The notes: generated from the sequence alone by a model not told the origin. 64,000 nt of DNA from Dehalococcoidia bacterium (GCA_028285005.1 JANQQP010000032.1:62001-126000); one strand, 5' to 3'; positions 25,533 to 34,593 are shown, counted from the first letter of the stretch. A program made the numbers and translations.

Positions 25533-26684
25533 CTAGCCGGTCACAACGTCCCTTATCGCCTTGCCAACGATCTCTGGCTGTCCCTCATCAAGGCCGAAGA
25601 CATGCAGCGTGATCTTCTCTGCGCCGTCCGGCACACGCGTCCAGATCGACGGCTCATACTCTCGAAGCGCGTTGACGACGTCCTGGTTACTCTTGCCGGT
25701 CGTTGCAGGGTCGACAGAGACCGTGACACCAAACGGCTGGTGACCGATGATGTTGGTGATCATCTCGACGGTGACACCAGGCACGTCCTTCAGGGGCGCA
25801 GCGAGTTCGCTCGACATGCGGTCCGCCTGCGCCAACCGGTCTTCATGGTTGATGCTGAACCAGCGCTTCACCGCCGCGACTACGCCGATGATCTCCTGAC
25901 GGTCCATCTTCTGCGGCCTGCCAATGCCTCGGATGCGGCGCGTCTCGTAACCGGTGAAGGACTGCAGACTGATCTTGTGGATCAACTCCTCAGTGCCGAG
26001 CGCCAGTCCCGTTGAGTGTGGCGCTCCCATGTACTTGGCTGCAATGCACTGGAAGTCGGCGCCCATTCGGACGTACTTGCCAAAGTTCTCGAGCGGATAG
26101 ATCTGCCCCGCGGCGTCGACGGTCACGTAAACGCCCTTGTCGTGCGCGATCTCGATCGTCTTTTCGAGAGAGAGCAGGTTCGGGTCTTCGGGGTCCTGCT
26201 CATGAGCATAGAAGTGGACGGCAACAGTCTGCGGTCCGATGGCATCGATCAGGTCTTGCTCGGTTGTTCCCTCGTCTGAACCGAACTCGACTAGCTTCGC
26301 TCCGGCGAGTTGCAGGCAGCGGTCGTACCAGTAGCGCTGCCTCTTCTGGATCAGGATCTCGTCTTTCATCCCCGTGGTGTCTGGCAACTGTTGAATCTTG
26401 TCGTCGTCATCGCCTGCCATCATGGCTGCAGTGACAAGTGTTAGAGCGGAACCTGCGCCAGAGGTGAAGTAGGCAGCCGGGACGCCGATCGCCTCAGCAA
26501 CCACTTTGCCCGCGGCCTTTTGCAGCTCGATCAACGGGATGAACGCGCTGTCAGCTGCGTCCATGGCGTCTTTGACTTCTTGAACCGGAGTTGAGCCTCC
26601 CAGAAGGGTGACGCTGCCGGTGGCGTTGATCACGGGCTTTGCGCCCAGCTCTTTGTAGATTGCTCCCCACTCTGACGTGACCAT
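25533..26684 (-). CDS. SelA-superfamily PLP-dependent enzyme
   Basis: A 383-residue fold-type I PLP enzyme. It resembles COG1921, the family of selenocysteine synthase SelA and D-glucosaminate-6-phosphate ammonia-lyase. Marks are LGAKPVINATGSVTLLGGS at the N-terminus, VPAAYFTSGAGSALTLVT for phosphate binding, VTVDAAGQIYPLENF with the cofactor Asp, and FQCIAAKYMGAPHSTG with the likely Schiff-base Lys. It is shorter than true bacterial SelA and lacks its N-terminal tRNA-binding domain, so an ammonia-lyase or related reaction is more likely than Sec synthesis. ATG 26684 has AGGGAG 6 bases upstream. The next gene downstream contains the in-frame TGA. Confidence 0.85.
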   Translation of the reverse strand: MVTSEWGAIYKELGAKPVINATGSVTLLGGSTPVQEVKDAMDAADSAFIPLIELQKAAGKVVAEAIGVPAAYFTSGAGSALTLVTAAMMAGDDDDKIQQLPDTTGMKDEILIQKRQRYWYDRCLQLAGAKLVEFGSDEGTTEQDLIDAIGPQTVAVHFYAHEQDPEDPNLLSLEKTIEIAHDKGVYVTVDAAGQIYPLENFGKYVRMGADFQCIAAKYMGAPHSTGLALGTEELIHKISLQSFTGYETRRIRGIGRPQKMDRQEIIGVVAAVKRWFSINHEDRLAQADRMSSELAAPLKDVPGVTVEMITNIIGHQPFGVTVSVDPATTGKSNQDVVNALREYEPSIWTRVPDGAEKITLHVFGLDEGQPEIVGKAIRDVVTG

Positions 26685-26863
26685 GCTTAGCTCCCTGCTA
26701 CTGTCCGAGATGCGAATTCTTGATCCGACCGATATGGCCGCCGGGCCTGCTGAGTATCCGGCGCAAATAGTAACCGGGATATACTTGGCGCGTACAGGGC
26801 AGGGCAGATTCGGCGCTTTCGTCCGAGTCGGGCCGAGCAAGTTTGAACATCAGCGGAGTACAG

Positions 26864-27493
26864 ATGGCAGTCGAGGATTCGGTTCGTAAGGCGTCGGCGG
26901 TAGAGATCGAACACACGGGACGCACCGTCGAAGCGCTCGAGTGGAGTTCGCCGACATCTGGCCCAACGATCGTGATTGCCGTCGATGGTGATGTGGCCGA
27001 CCTGGTTTCGCCCGTGGCCGAGCAGTTGATGGACTCAAACCGCGTCATCGGCGTCAACCTGAAATCGGCGTGGGACGCAGTGACAGTCTCCTGGTGGGCA
27101 CAGGACCCGGTGGTGCTAGTTGCTCAAGGAGATGCCGGCAAGCTCGCGTGCGATACGGCCCGTTTGGCGCCCGGCGCACTGCGCGCCCTGGTCCTCGCAG
27201 ACGCCGCACCTGGAAACAACGGCGTCGATCACTCTCATCTCGTCGTGCCGGTCCTCGTTTTTCACGGTCGAGAGAGCTCGGCCGAAACGCACGAACAAGC
27301 GGTGAAGATCAAGGGACAGATCGCGGACAGTCATCTGATCGAGCTCGACGGCTGTTCAGACCTTCCGACGAAGAACTGCGCAACCGCGCTCGCCCAATCG
27401 CTTGAGTGGTACCTGGCGGAGCTAGGAAAGCCGACCATGGAGTTCAGCGATTTCGCAGGGTCGGACGAAGAGCCACCGGACCCGCACGCATAG
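26864..27493 (+). CDS. Degenerate alpha/beta-hydrolase-like protein
   Basis: A 209-residue protein from ATG 26864 (GGAG 5 bases upstream), divergent from the SelA-like gene. The order of strands and helices resembles an alpha/beta hydrolase: PTIVIAVDGDVADLV, then VVLVAQGDAGKLACDTARL where the nucleophile elbow should be, ALVLADAAPG, and VVPVLVFHGRESS. The elbow reads AQGDAG instead of GxSxG, so no catalytic Ser is present. It may be a non-enzymatic relative. The acidic C-terminal tail ends EEPPDPHA. Function unknown. Confidence 0.6.
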   Translation: MAVEDSVRKASAVEIEHTGRTVEALEWSSPTSGPTIVIAVDGDVADLVSPVAEQLMDSNRVIGVNLKSAWDAVTVSWWAQDPVVLVAQGDAGKLACDTARLAPGALRALVLADAAPGNNGVDHSHLVVPVLVFHGRESSAETHEQAVKIKGQIADSHLIELDGCSDLPTKNCATALAQSLEWYLAELGKPTMEFSDFAGSDEEPPDPHA

Positions 27494-27610
27494 TTCGCAC
27501 CGAACGTTTCTCCCGAGTCGAGAGATCACATCGAGTACGGTCGGCCTCGGCGCATATCACGGCTGAATTCGACGCCCGACCACCCGCGCATTCCCGGATA
27601 TTGCTGCCAT

Positions 27611-27631
27611 AATGCCGCCATTGATGGCATT
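27611..27631. promoter_or_regulatory. Inverted repeat upstream of the alcohol dehydrogenase
   Basis: AATGCC and GGCATT form a 6-bp inverted repeat with a 9-base spacer, flanked by partly matching GCTG and CAGC arms. It lies 60 bases upstream of the dehydrogenase ATG, a position that would suit an operator. No regulator can be assigned. Confidence 0.3.
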
Positions 27632-27690
27632 CAGCAGAAACACCTTGCCGATACAGCAGCAGCTTCGCTGTTCAACCAGGAGGCAACGAT

Positions 27691-28767
27691 ATGCGTGCAG
27701 CCGTTTTCACCGAAGTAAACGAGCCTCTGGCCATTGAAGATATCCAGGTAGACAAACCGGCACCGTACGAGGTGCTCGTGCGCACCGGCGCAACCGGCGT
27801 CTGCCATTCTGACCTTCATTTCGTCGAGGGTCTGTATCCCATGGACACTCCAACGGTCATGGGCCACGAGGGTGCGGGAGTGGTCGAGGCTGTTGGCGAT
27901 GCGGTGATTGATGTTGCTCCGGGCGACCACGTAATCCTGTGTCTCTCCGTCTACTGCGGCAGGTGCGAGCACTGCATCAGTGGACATCCTGCCCGGTGCC
28001 AGGACAAGCCGGTGCGGGCTGCGACCGATGCACCGCGGCTCAGCCTTGACGGTCAGTCGGTCGGACAGATGGCGAACCTTGCGACCTATGCCGAGCAGAT
28101 GCTTGTGCATGAGAACAGCGTCGTCAAGATTCGTGAGGACATGCCGTTCGAAGGGGCGGCGCTGATCGGCTGCGGAGTAACAACCGGCGTGGGAGCGGCG
28201 TTGAACACAGCACAGATCAGGCCAGGCTCTTCGGTGGTCGTGTTCGGCACTGGCGGAGTCGGGCTCGGCGCAATCCAGGGAGCGAAGATCGGCGGAGCGG
28301 CGCAGATCATCGCCGTGGATATACACGAGTCGAAGCTTAGAACGGCTCTCGACCTTGGCGCGACGCACGTGGTCGATTCCTCATCGCACGACCCGGTCGA
28401 GGCGATCATCGAATTGACGAATGGCGGAGCCGACTACACCTTCGAGGCTGTCGGGCTGAAGGAGACGGCCGAGGCGTGCTGGGAGTCGCTGAAGCCGGGC
28501 GGGGTTACGACGATCATCGGCATGATCCCGGTTGGCACGAAGATCGAAATCGAGGGCAGCGGCTTCAAGGAGCGCAAGCTGCAAGGCTCAAGCATGGGCT
28601 CGAACCGCTTCAAGCTGGACATGCCGAAGTACGTAGAGTTCTACATGCAGGGCCGGTTGCTGCTGGACGAGATGGTAACGAAGCGGGACAGCCTGGACGG
28701 TATCAACGAGGCGTTCCGAGCAATGAAGGCCGGCGAGGTGGCGCGGACCGTGCTGATGTTTGATTAG
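27691..28767 (+). CDS. Zinc-dependent alcohol dehydrogenase
   Basis: A 358-residue medium-chain dehydrogenase. Catalytic zinc ligands are Cys38 in GVCHSDLH and His59-Glu60 in VMGHEGAGVVEAVG. The structural zinc lobe is Cys89, 92, 95 and 103 in the pattern CGRCEHCISGHPARC. The NAD-binding fold is VVVFGTGGVGLGAIQGA, followed by an Asp (IIAVDI) that favours NAD over NADP. It belongs to the class III/NDMA-type branch. The alcohol substrate is unknown, possibly a product of the neighbouring sugar or organic-acid pathways. A strong ribosome site (AGGAGG) precedes the ATG. Transcription appears monocistronic. Confidence 0.95.
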   Translation: MRAAVFTEVNEPLAIEDIQVDKPAPYEVLVRTGATGVCHSDLHFVEGLYPMDTPTVMGHEGAGVVEAVGDAVIDVAPGDHVILCLSVYCGRCEHCISGHPARCQDKPVRAATDAPRLSLDGQSVGQMANLATYAEQMLVHENSVVKIREDMPFEGAALIGCGVTTGVGAALNTAQIRPGSSVVVFGTGGVGLGAIQGAKIGGAAQIIAVDIHESKLRTALDLGATHVVDSSSHDPVEAIIELTNGGADYTFEAVGLKETAEACWESLKPGGVTTIIGMIPVGTKIEIEGSGFKERKLQGSSMGSNRFKLDMPKYVEFYMQGRLLLDEMVTKRDSLDGINEAFRAMKAGEVARTVLMFD

Positions 28768-28842
28768 GGGTGGGTGGAGGAAGCGCGTCATCCTGTTGCG
28801 AGTCGTCTCCGCTGGCTACCTTCGGTCTAGCTCACCTAGCCA

Positions 28843-29376
28843 CTAGTACGGCCGGGCAAAGAGCCAAATTTGCGGCTCATCATCAGAAATCTTGAACAGC
28901 AGATCCGAGTCGACATCCGGGTTGTTCCGATGGAAACTCACTTCATTGCGACTCGGCACGGCCCAGATACCTATTTCGAGAATCTCCGATTTGGCGATCT
29001 TGCTACAGGGAATCACGAAGCAATGATCGAGGGTCCTCTGGAAGACTCGAAAGTCTGCGTCTGGAGAATCGATGACGATGGTGGCCCAAATAATCCCTGC
29101 GGCTCGACCAAGACCGCGCAATGCAACGCTCACTACGCCATCCTGAATGAGCTCACCCGCCTCCCCTGTCTGCAGCACGATTCGAGGTTCTTGTCCGGTC
29201 TGGCGACCGCTGTGCTGGAAACGGAAATGCGACTCGCCGCTCTCATGATGAGAATGATGTATGTCCAGGTCCGGCATGGTGCAATAGACGTCGAAGCCTC
29301 GACGGATGATCTTAAGCAAGTAGTAGTAAGTGCCGTCCTTCTCAAGAAGAACTCGGCGCTCTAGTTGACTCTTCAT
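28843..29376 (-). CDS. Conserved-looking hypothetical protein
   Basis: A 177-residue protein from ATG 29376, beginning MKSQLERRVLLEKDGTYYY. A His-rich segment (DIHHSHHESGESHFRF) and an alternation of strands suggest a small beta-rich fold, but I cannot assign a family. The frame is open to GTG 29415, which overlaps the SMP-30 stop and could allow translational coupling. Base composition is less GC-rich than its neighbours. An antisense open frame of similar length covers the same stretch. I prefer this strand because its residue composition is protein-like and it follows the SMP-30 gene directly. Confidence 0.55.
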   Translation of the reverse strand: MKSQLERRVLLEKDGTYYYLLKIIRRGFDVYCTMPDLDIHHSHHESGESHFRFQHSGRQTGQEPRIVLQTGEAGELIQDGVVSVALRGLGRAAGIIWATIVIDSPDADFRVFQRTLDHCFVIPCSKIAKSEILEIGIWAVPSRNEVSFHRNNPDVDSDLLFKISDDEPQIWLFARPY

Positions 29377-29411
29377 CGACAAATCACCACGTTCAAAGCA
29401 AACCCTCCCCA

Positions 29412-30290
29412 TCACCCCCTCATCAGCGGCAACCCGTCCGTGTTCACGTCATGCACTTCAAGGTGGCCTACGCCCTGCTCGGTGACGTAGAGCTTGCCTG
29501 AGCCGTCGGGGCCGAAGGCGACGTTGGTGGGCGCAGGACCTTCCAGCTCGATGCGGCGAACGACTTCACCGGTCGAACCGAGCACGGTGACATCCTGCTG
29601 GCCGACGACCGCGACGTAGAGATTGCCGTCTGTGCCGAAGGTCATGCCGTCAGGGCCACGCAGACCGAACGGACCGCGCGTCTCATCGACCACCGAACCG
29701 AACACATCCTTGTCTCGACTCACTGCTCCGTTCGACCACGCGTGCCGGTAGATCAGCCCGGACTGCGTGGCCGCCACATACAGCGAGTTGTCGGCGTCGA
29801 ATGCGATGCCGTTGGCGAACTCGTAGCCCGTCCCGATGATCTCGCCTTCGCCAGTCGCCGGGTCAATCCGGTAGACGCGGGCATCAGTCGGAGCAGTCTG
29901 GCGTTGATCGGGCGGCAGGTCGCGCCAGTTGTCCATGTGCACGCCGGTGTCCGTCATATAGAGCATCCCGTCGGGACCAAAGCGCAGATCGTTCGGAAAG
30001 AGAAAGTCCTCGCCTTCGCACGATGTCGCAACAATCTCGACGTCCCCGTCAAGAGTTACGTGCAGGAGTGCCGGAGGATTGACCGATTCTGCGACCCACA
30101 GCGTGGCGTCGGCCGCGAGAGTCATGCCATTCGGCCTGCCGGTCTTAGCGACGACTCGCCGCTCTTTGCCGTCGGCGCTGAGCCACAGGATCCAACCGCG
30201 GCTCGGGTGCATCTCGACAAGACACAGGTTGCCGTCGGGGAGCAAGACCGGAGCTTCAGGGTTTTTCAGGTCGTCGACGAATATGGCCAT
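29412..30290 (-). CDS. SMP-30/gluconolactonase family protein
   Basis: A 292-residue six-bladed beta-propeller. Blade motifs are GWILWLSADGKERRVV, LFPNDLRFGPDGMLYMTDTG with the metal-binding Asn-Asp pair, FANGIAFDADNSLYVAAT and GPDGMTFGTDGNLYVAVVG, closing with GPDGSGKLYVTE. Members hydrolyse sugar lactones with a divalent metal. This one is more distant from the tandem pair at 50.7-52.7 kb. It lies beside an enolase-superfamily dehydratase on the opposite strand, consistent with a sugar-acid pathway. No signal peptide, so cytoplasmic. The substrate is inferred only as a lactone. Confidence 0.88.
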   Translation of the reverse strand: MAIFVDDLKNPEAPVLLPDGNLCLVEMHPSRGWILWLSADGKERRVVAKTGRPNGMTLAADATLWVAESVNPPALLHVTLDGDVEIVATSCEGEDFLFPNDLRFGPDGMLYMTDTGVHMDNWRDLPPDQRQTAPTDARVYRIDPATGEGEIIGTGYEFANGIAFDADNSLYVAATQSGLIYRHAWSNGAVSRDKDVFGSVVDETRGPFGLRGPDGMTFGTDGNLYVAVVGQQDVTVLGSTGEVVRRIELEGPAPTNVAFGPDGSGKLYVTEQGVGHLEVHDVNTDGLPLMRG

Positions 30291-30374
30291 TCAGTTACCT
30301 CGCAGGAAGAATTGTCGGCCGCATGTTACTAAGCCGGAATCGCCACCGAGCTAGTGGTACGCTTCGCCTCGCTG

Positions 30375-30393
30375 CCCTTCGACGGGCTCAGGG
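30375..30393. repeat. Imperfect palindromic intergenic element
   Basis: CCCTTCGACGGGCTCAGGG lies between the divergent SMP-30 and enolase-superfamily genes. This CCTTCGAC-GCTCAGG pattern resembles short palindromic elements that I have seen repeated in intergenic regions of several bacteria. Only one copy is evident here, so its repeat nature is inferred. Confidence 0.4.
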
Positions 30394-30442
30394 AGGCAGG
30401 TCGCCGCTCAATTCAACAATCACTATTTGGACCTCACAACAC

Positions 30443-31633
30443 ATGAAGATCAAAGAGATTCGCGCCTTTCCTATTGATGTGACGCCGCCGACCAAGACGC
30501 AGCCTCGCGTCCCGCAGCTTCCGGGCGACACCAGCTTTGTCAGTCCGATGCGCAGGTACCCGGAGTTCTCGAAAGCGGAGACATCTCCCGGGCGCGGCAA
30601 CTGGTCTCGTACGGCCTGCGTCGTCACCGCTGAGGACGGCACGTGGGGCTTTGGGATGTCGCTGTTCAGCGGGCCAGTGACGTCGCTCATCAACGATCAC
30701 CTCGGGCCAATGCTCGAAGGCCAGGACTGCATGGCGATCGAGAAGATGTGGGACATCATGCAGCGGTCCACAAACGCGTTCGGCACCGCAGGGCTGGTGA
30801 GCTACGCGATCAGCGCGGTCGACAACGCTCTGTGGGACCTCAAGGGCAAGGTACTCGAACGGCCCGTGTACGAGCTGATGGGAGGACCGCAGAAGGAGAA
30901 GATCTTCTGCTACGCCAGTTGCACCGATATGTCATATGGCGTGGAGAACAGCATCGAATGGTTCCTGGAACTCGGGTTCAAGGCTGTGAAGCTGTTCGTT
31001 CCGCACGGCCCGGAGGAGAACATCGAAGGCCTGCGCAAGAACGAGGAGATGGTAGCGAAGACTCGAGAGCAGGTCGGTGACGATGTCGAGATCGCGGTCG
31101 ACTCGTGGATATCGATGAATGTCGAGTATGCGGTGCGGCTGGCCGAGGCGTTGAGGCCGTACCGGATCAAGTGGCTTGAGGATTCGTTTACTCCTGAAGA
31201 CCTCGGAAGCTACACGCACCTGCGTCGTCGAGTGCCGTACCAGACGATTGCGACAGGTGAGCACTGGTACTCGCTGCAGCCGTTTGCTTTCGCGTGTGCA
31301 AACGGCCTCGTCGACATTCTGCAGCCTGATCCGCAGTGGGTCGGCGGCGTCACCGGCGTGATGAAGATCTGTCACATGGCGCAGGCACATGGCGTGTCAG
31401 TGATTTCACACGCAGGCATGAACTACCCATTCGGCCAGCACGTCTCATTCGCAATGCCGGCGATCATGTGGGGCGAGCGATCGGAAGGTGTGTCGCCGCC
31501 CGGAGTGCCACTGGAAGAACGTGTCGCGCTGCCGGGAACACCGGTGATCAAAGATGGCTATCTCGTTCCAAGCGATGCGCCAGGATTCGGTTTCGAGTTC
31601 TCGAAGGAATGGCTGGAGGAGCGGGCAACCTAG
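30443..31633 (+). CDS. Mandelate racemase/muconate lactonizing enzyme-family dehydratase
   Basis: A 396-residue enolase-superfamily enzyme from ATG 30443. The capping domain starts MKIKEIRAFPIDV. The barrel carries the three acidic metal ligands: Asp in EIAVDSW, Glu in WLEDSFTPED, and Glu in TIATGEHWYS. A catalytic base candidate is the His of VISHAGMNYPFGQH. FKAVKLFVPHG contains the strand-2 Lys. This constellation fits acid-sugar dehydratases of the MR subgroup, such as rhamnonate or related enzymes. The exact sugar cannot be read. It is the first of two such genes here and lies divergent from an SMP-30 lactonase. Its stop overlaps the convergent lipoprotein gene. Confidence 0.9.
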   Translation: MKIKEIRAFPIDVTPPTKTQPRVPQLPGDTSFVSPMRRYPEFSKAETSPGRGNWSRTACVVTAEDGTWGFGMSLFSGPVTSLINDHLGPMLEGQDCMAIEKMWDIMQRSTNAFGTAGLVSYAISAVDNALWDLKGKVLERPVYELMGGPQKEKIFCYASCTDMSYGVENSIEWFLELGFKAVKLFVPHGPEENIEGLRKNEEMVAKTREQVGDDVEIAVDSWISMNVEYAVRLAEALRPYRIKWLEDSFTPEDLGSYTHLRRRVPYQTIATGEHWYSLQPFAFACANGLVDILQPDPQWVGGVTGVMKICHMAQAHGVSVISHAGMNYPFGQHVSFAMPAIMWGERSEGVSPPGVPLEERVALPGTPVIKDGYLVPSDAPGFGFEFSKEWLEERAT

Positions 31634-33099
31634 TCTGTGGTCGTGGTGGCCGGAAGCACGGGAGTCGCCTCAGGAGCAAGCGCTGCCGGTCCATCGTGGA
31701 TCACCAGGGTGTTGGCGAAGAGAAGCGGGAAGCCGAACAGGTGTCTTTGAGGGTCGCGGAAGTAGAGCCGGGCGATGACCAGATCCCCTTCATGCGCTAC
31801 CTCGACCCGCGAAAGCTGGTCTGAAAGAGTGTCGTCTGAGCGCGAGCTGACCGGGACGTTCCAGACGCGGTCGATCAGCCTCTCGGCATTGAACTCTGCT
31901 GTCTCTTCGTCCGGGTTCGCTATCACCAGCGCCGTGAATGCTTCTTCGCCGTCGAAGCCGATTCCTGTGGCGGCGACGCCAAACTCGCGCATGAGTCCAA
32001 CCGTGCGAATGGTCTGCTGAAACAGAGTCTGGTCGCCGGAAGAGAAGTCCGTCACCTCGTCTGCCGACAACCCGGTGCCAACGAACGTCATATTGCGCAT
32101 CAGGCCAAGTGAAGCGAGCGCTCGGGCAACTTCGACGTACTCCGTGTGGTCGGCGAGTGAAGGAATGTCGTCCACCGATACGCCTATCAGGTCCTCCATC
32201 ACCTCGTTCGAGATGGAGTAGAACGCCTCGCCTTCACGCACGAGCAGTCGAGGCCCGCGACCAACGTGATCGTAAAGCGGTGGACCGTGGCGCTTTTCGA
32301 TTTCACCGATGAACTCAGGGCCCCACGCGTAGTAGTCGACTCCTGAGTGCTCGCGGACATCAGGCTGGTCGCAGTCGCAGGCAGCTAGCGCGTCCGTTGT
32401 CCGCTGCGGGTCGAAGTCACCAAACGCAATGTCATACGTCCGCGGAGCCACGCCTGCGTGCGCTGTCTGAAATACCCCCCAGTGCTCGAAGCCAACGTAC
32501 TGGAACCTGTCCTGGATAACCGAGATGTAGTCGCGTGACTGGCTGGGCCACATTGGAAACTCGGGTGCGAAACCCCTCTGCTGGGCTACTTCATTGATCT
32601 CTTCGAACAGGTCGAGGACTTCATCTTCAGGCCCGCCGGGTTCCGGGAGTTCCAGACCCAGGAAGTCCATCACACCGGCGTGGTCGGCCAGCATCGCAAG
32701 CCGTCTGGTTTCATCGGTATCCGGGATCAGCGCGAGCAACTCTTCGTAAACGGTTCCGGTTACAGTCGGCGCCAGATCATCGTCCGTCAGCCACACGACC
32801 TCCATTGGCGGAGGTGGAGTTGGTGTCGGGGTTCGCGTCGGATACGGTTCGACCGCAGGCGGTCGTGTGGGTGAAGGCGAGGAGGGGACGAACAGGTCTC
32901 GATCTGCAGATGGCGTTGGGGTCGCCGCCCTGATCGCAGTCGGTGTTGGAGTTCCAACGTCCTCAGTCGGCTGCGCACCAGCAGGGGACTCCTCCGACCC
33001 GCAAGCGGCGAACAACATCAAGCCGGCCGCAACTACAAGCAGCGGTGATATGTGCTTTCGACTATTGAGACGGTCCAGGCTATTCGGGACCCGTATCAC
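31630..33099 (-). CDS. Predicted lipoprotein with Pro/Thr linker
   Basis: A 489-residue protein with a signal peptide LLVVAAGLMLFAAC ending in a lipobox and then about 70 residues of low-complexity Thr-Pro-Ser (for example TRTPTPTPPPP) that should act as a surface spacer. The remaining 370 residues form a domain I do not recognise, with segments FVGTGLSADEVTDFSSGDQTL and RLYFRDPQRHLFGFPLL. No catalytic motif is evident. A second large lipoprotein lies 50 bases upstream on the same strand and may share a transcript. Confidence 0.7.
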   Translation of the reverse strand: MIRVPNSLDRLNSRKHISPLLVVAAGLMLFAACGSEESPAGAQPTEDVGTPTPTAIRAATPTPSADRDLFVPSSPSPTRPPAVEPYPTRTPTPTPPPPMEVVWLTDDDLAPTVTGTVYEELLALIPDTDETRRLAMLADHAGVMDFLGLELPEPGGPEDEVLDLFEEINEVAQQRGFAPEFPMWPSQSRDYISVIQDRFQYVGFEHWGVFQTAHAGVAPRTYDIAFGDFDPQRTTDALAACDCDQPDVREHSGVDYYAWGPEFIGEIEKRHGPPLYDHVGRGPRLLVREGEAFYSISNEVMEDLIGVSVDDIPSLADHTEYVEVARALASLGLMRNMTFVGTGLSADEVTDFSSGDQTLFQQTIRTVGLMREFGVAATGIGFDGEEAFTALVIANPDEETAEFNAERLIDRVWNVPVSSRSDDTLSDQLSRVEVAHEGDLVIARLYFRDPQRHLFGFPLLFANTLVIHDGPAALAPEATPVLPATTTTD

Positions 33100-33149
33100 G
33101 GCCAGCTCCCCTCACTTCATCAGTCTACTGTTCGCTTTGAGCAGAACGA

Positions 33150-34385
33150 TTACTCGAACGTGGCGCTGACGCTTACCGTCGCGCCAAGCTCCTCCAGATC
33201 AATCCCGTCGAGATCATGGTCATCGTCCTCGATCAGGTCTTCGAACCCTTCGGGTAGCGACAGATCGATGGTCCAATCCGCGGCCGTCACCCAACCGGTC
33301 GATGTGTCCAGGGTCAGGGTCACGGTGTATGGCTCGAACACCATGCCAGCGACCAGTTCAATCTGGCTGCGCTCGTCCGGTCCCATGTTGGTGATCTCAT
33401 CGATGGCATCGTCGGCTTCATCGCCCAGCAGTTCAGTCAGCTCGGTTGTAACCCGCTGGATAAGCGCAACCAGGTCAACCCCGCCGGGTGAAACGAGGAC
33501 TTCAACGGTGGCGGCACCGTTTGAGATCTCGGTCAATTCGTAGCTCAGCGTGCCTTCTGTTGCGAAGCCAATGATAGTTGGCGTCATACCCGAGACAACT
33601 ACCGGTTGGCCGGTCGTGTATTCACCGGCCCGCATCAGGAAAAGATTGGCTGTGGCAGCGTTGAGCGCTGAATCGGCAGCCAGCTGAGCCGCCTCAGTCT
33701 CTGGCAACTCCTCAAGCAGAGTCCTCAGCTGCTCGATGTCGTCCATCGGGATCGAGTCGTCCTGTGCCAGGGCTGCGAACCTGAGCAGCGGGTCGATGAA
33801 CTCGTTCACGGTCTCCGCCAGTTCGGCAAGATTGGTGACACCCGTGACGGAGCCGTTGCCGTCGATACCGAACTCAACTGCGAGATCAAGCTGATCTGCG
33901 AGTCCAATGAACGAAGTGAGCTGGCTGAGGTCTGCTTCGCCGAAGCCCGGCTGCTCAAAGGTCTGCTCCTGCATCTGAGCAACAAGCTCTTCGACAGCCA
34001 GATCAAACACGCCAGTCGAGCCGCTGGAATCTTTCGAAGCGATGCTGATGGTGCCTACGGTTGATGATTGGTCCAGCGCGATTTCCGGAACTTCGCCGCC
34101 ACTTTCCTCAACTCGGTCGAGGAAGCTCTGCGCCGCCGCGCTCAGTTCAACAGACGAGGTGATGCTGACGGTCCGAGTGTCGCCTTCTTCCCATGGTGGC
34201 GCCCATGTCAGGGTGTCGCCATCTACCTGGAAGGACGAAGCTGCAACGCCGTTGTCGTCCTCTGCTCGATCAGTACCGCACGCGATAGCCGTGATGAGCA
34301 ACGCGCTGAAGATCGCCAGCAGCAATCGTGGGCTCTGGAGTATCGATGGACGAATCTGAGTAGTAGCGCGAAACACCTTGGACAT
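33150..34385 (-). CDS. Predicted lipoprotein, unknown function
   Basis: A 411-residue protein from ATG 34385, which has GAGG 8 bases upstream. GTG 34394 is possible. The signal peptide LLLAIFSALLITAIAC ends in a lipobox. The mature protein is strongly acidic, with beta-rich halves (TLTWAPPWEEGDTRTVSI and TVTLTLDTSTGWVTAADWTID) on either side of a helical Gln/Glu/Leu-rich middle. The plan resembles exported proteins annotated DUF6263-like, but I would not assign that family. It precedes the 31630-33099 lipoprotein. A GAGATCG/CGATCTC inverted repeat lies about 60 bases upstream, at 34442-34463. Confidence 0.7.
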   Translation of the reverse strand: MSKVFRATTQIRPSILQSPRLLLAIFSALLITAIACGTDRAEDDNGVAASSFQVDGDTLTWAPPWEEGDTRTVSITSSVELSAAAQSFLDRVEESGGEVPEIALDQSSTVGTISIASKDSSGSTGVFDLAVEELVAQMQEQTFEQPGFGEADLSQLTSFIGLADQLDLAVEFGIDGNGSVTGVTNLAELAETVNEFIDPLLRFAALAQDDSIPMDDIEQLRTLLEELPETEAAQLAADSALNAATANLFLMRAGEYTTGQPVVVSGMTPTIIGFATEGTLSYELTEISNGAATVEVLVSPGGVDLVALIQRVTTELTELLGDEADDAIDEITNMGPDERSQIELVAGMVFEPYTVTLTLDTSTGWVTAADWTIDLSLPEGFEDLIEDDDHDLDGIDLEELGATVSVSATFE

Positions 34386-34593
34386 CGGTCTCACCTCGCT
34401 GATTCGCGACGAGCAGAGTGTGTTCGGAACTCGGAGCCTTTGAGATCGCAGAAAGACGATCTCACTACAAGACTTCCCTGTGTATTACGGCCGAAATACC
34501 CGTGCAGACCGCAGTCTCACGATCAAGATTACACCTGCTAGTTGAAGCGAGCGTGCTTAGCCCATGAGAAATCCGGGCAGATCGAGCGAGGAC

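Noticed and set aside
25533-26684. True selenocysteine synthase (selA)
   Set aside because: The fold and motifs match COG1921, but the N-terminal SelA domain is missing and the length is short. A related lyase is more likely, so no gene symbol is given.
28870-29364. Plus-strand 164-residue ORF
   Set aside because: It is antisense to the more protein-like frame at 28843-29376 and has no ribosome site.
34442-34463. GAGATCG/CGATCTC hairpin as a terminator of acsA
   Set aside because: No T run follows on either strand, and it lies about 130 bases past the acsA stop, nearer the lipoprotein start. At most it is an operator.
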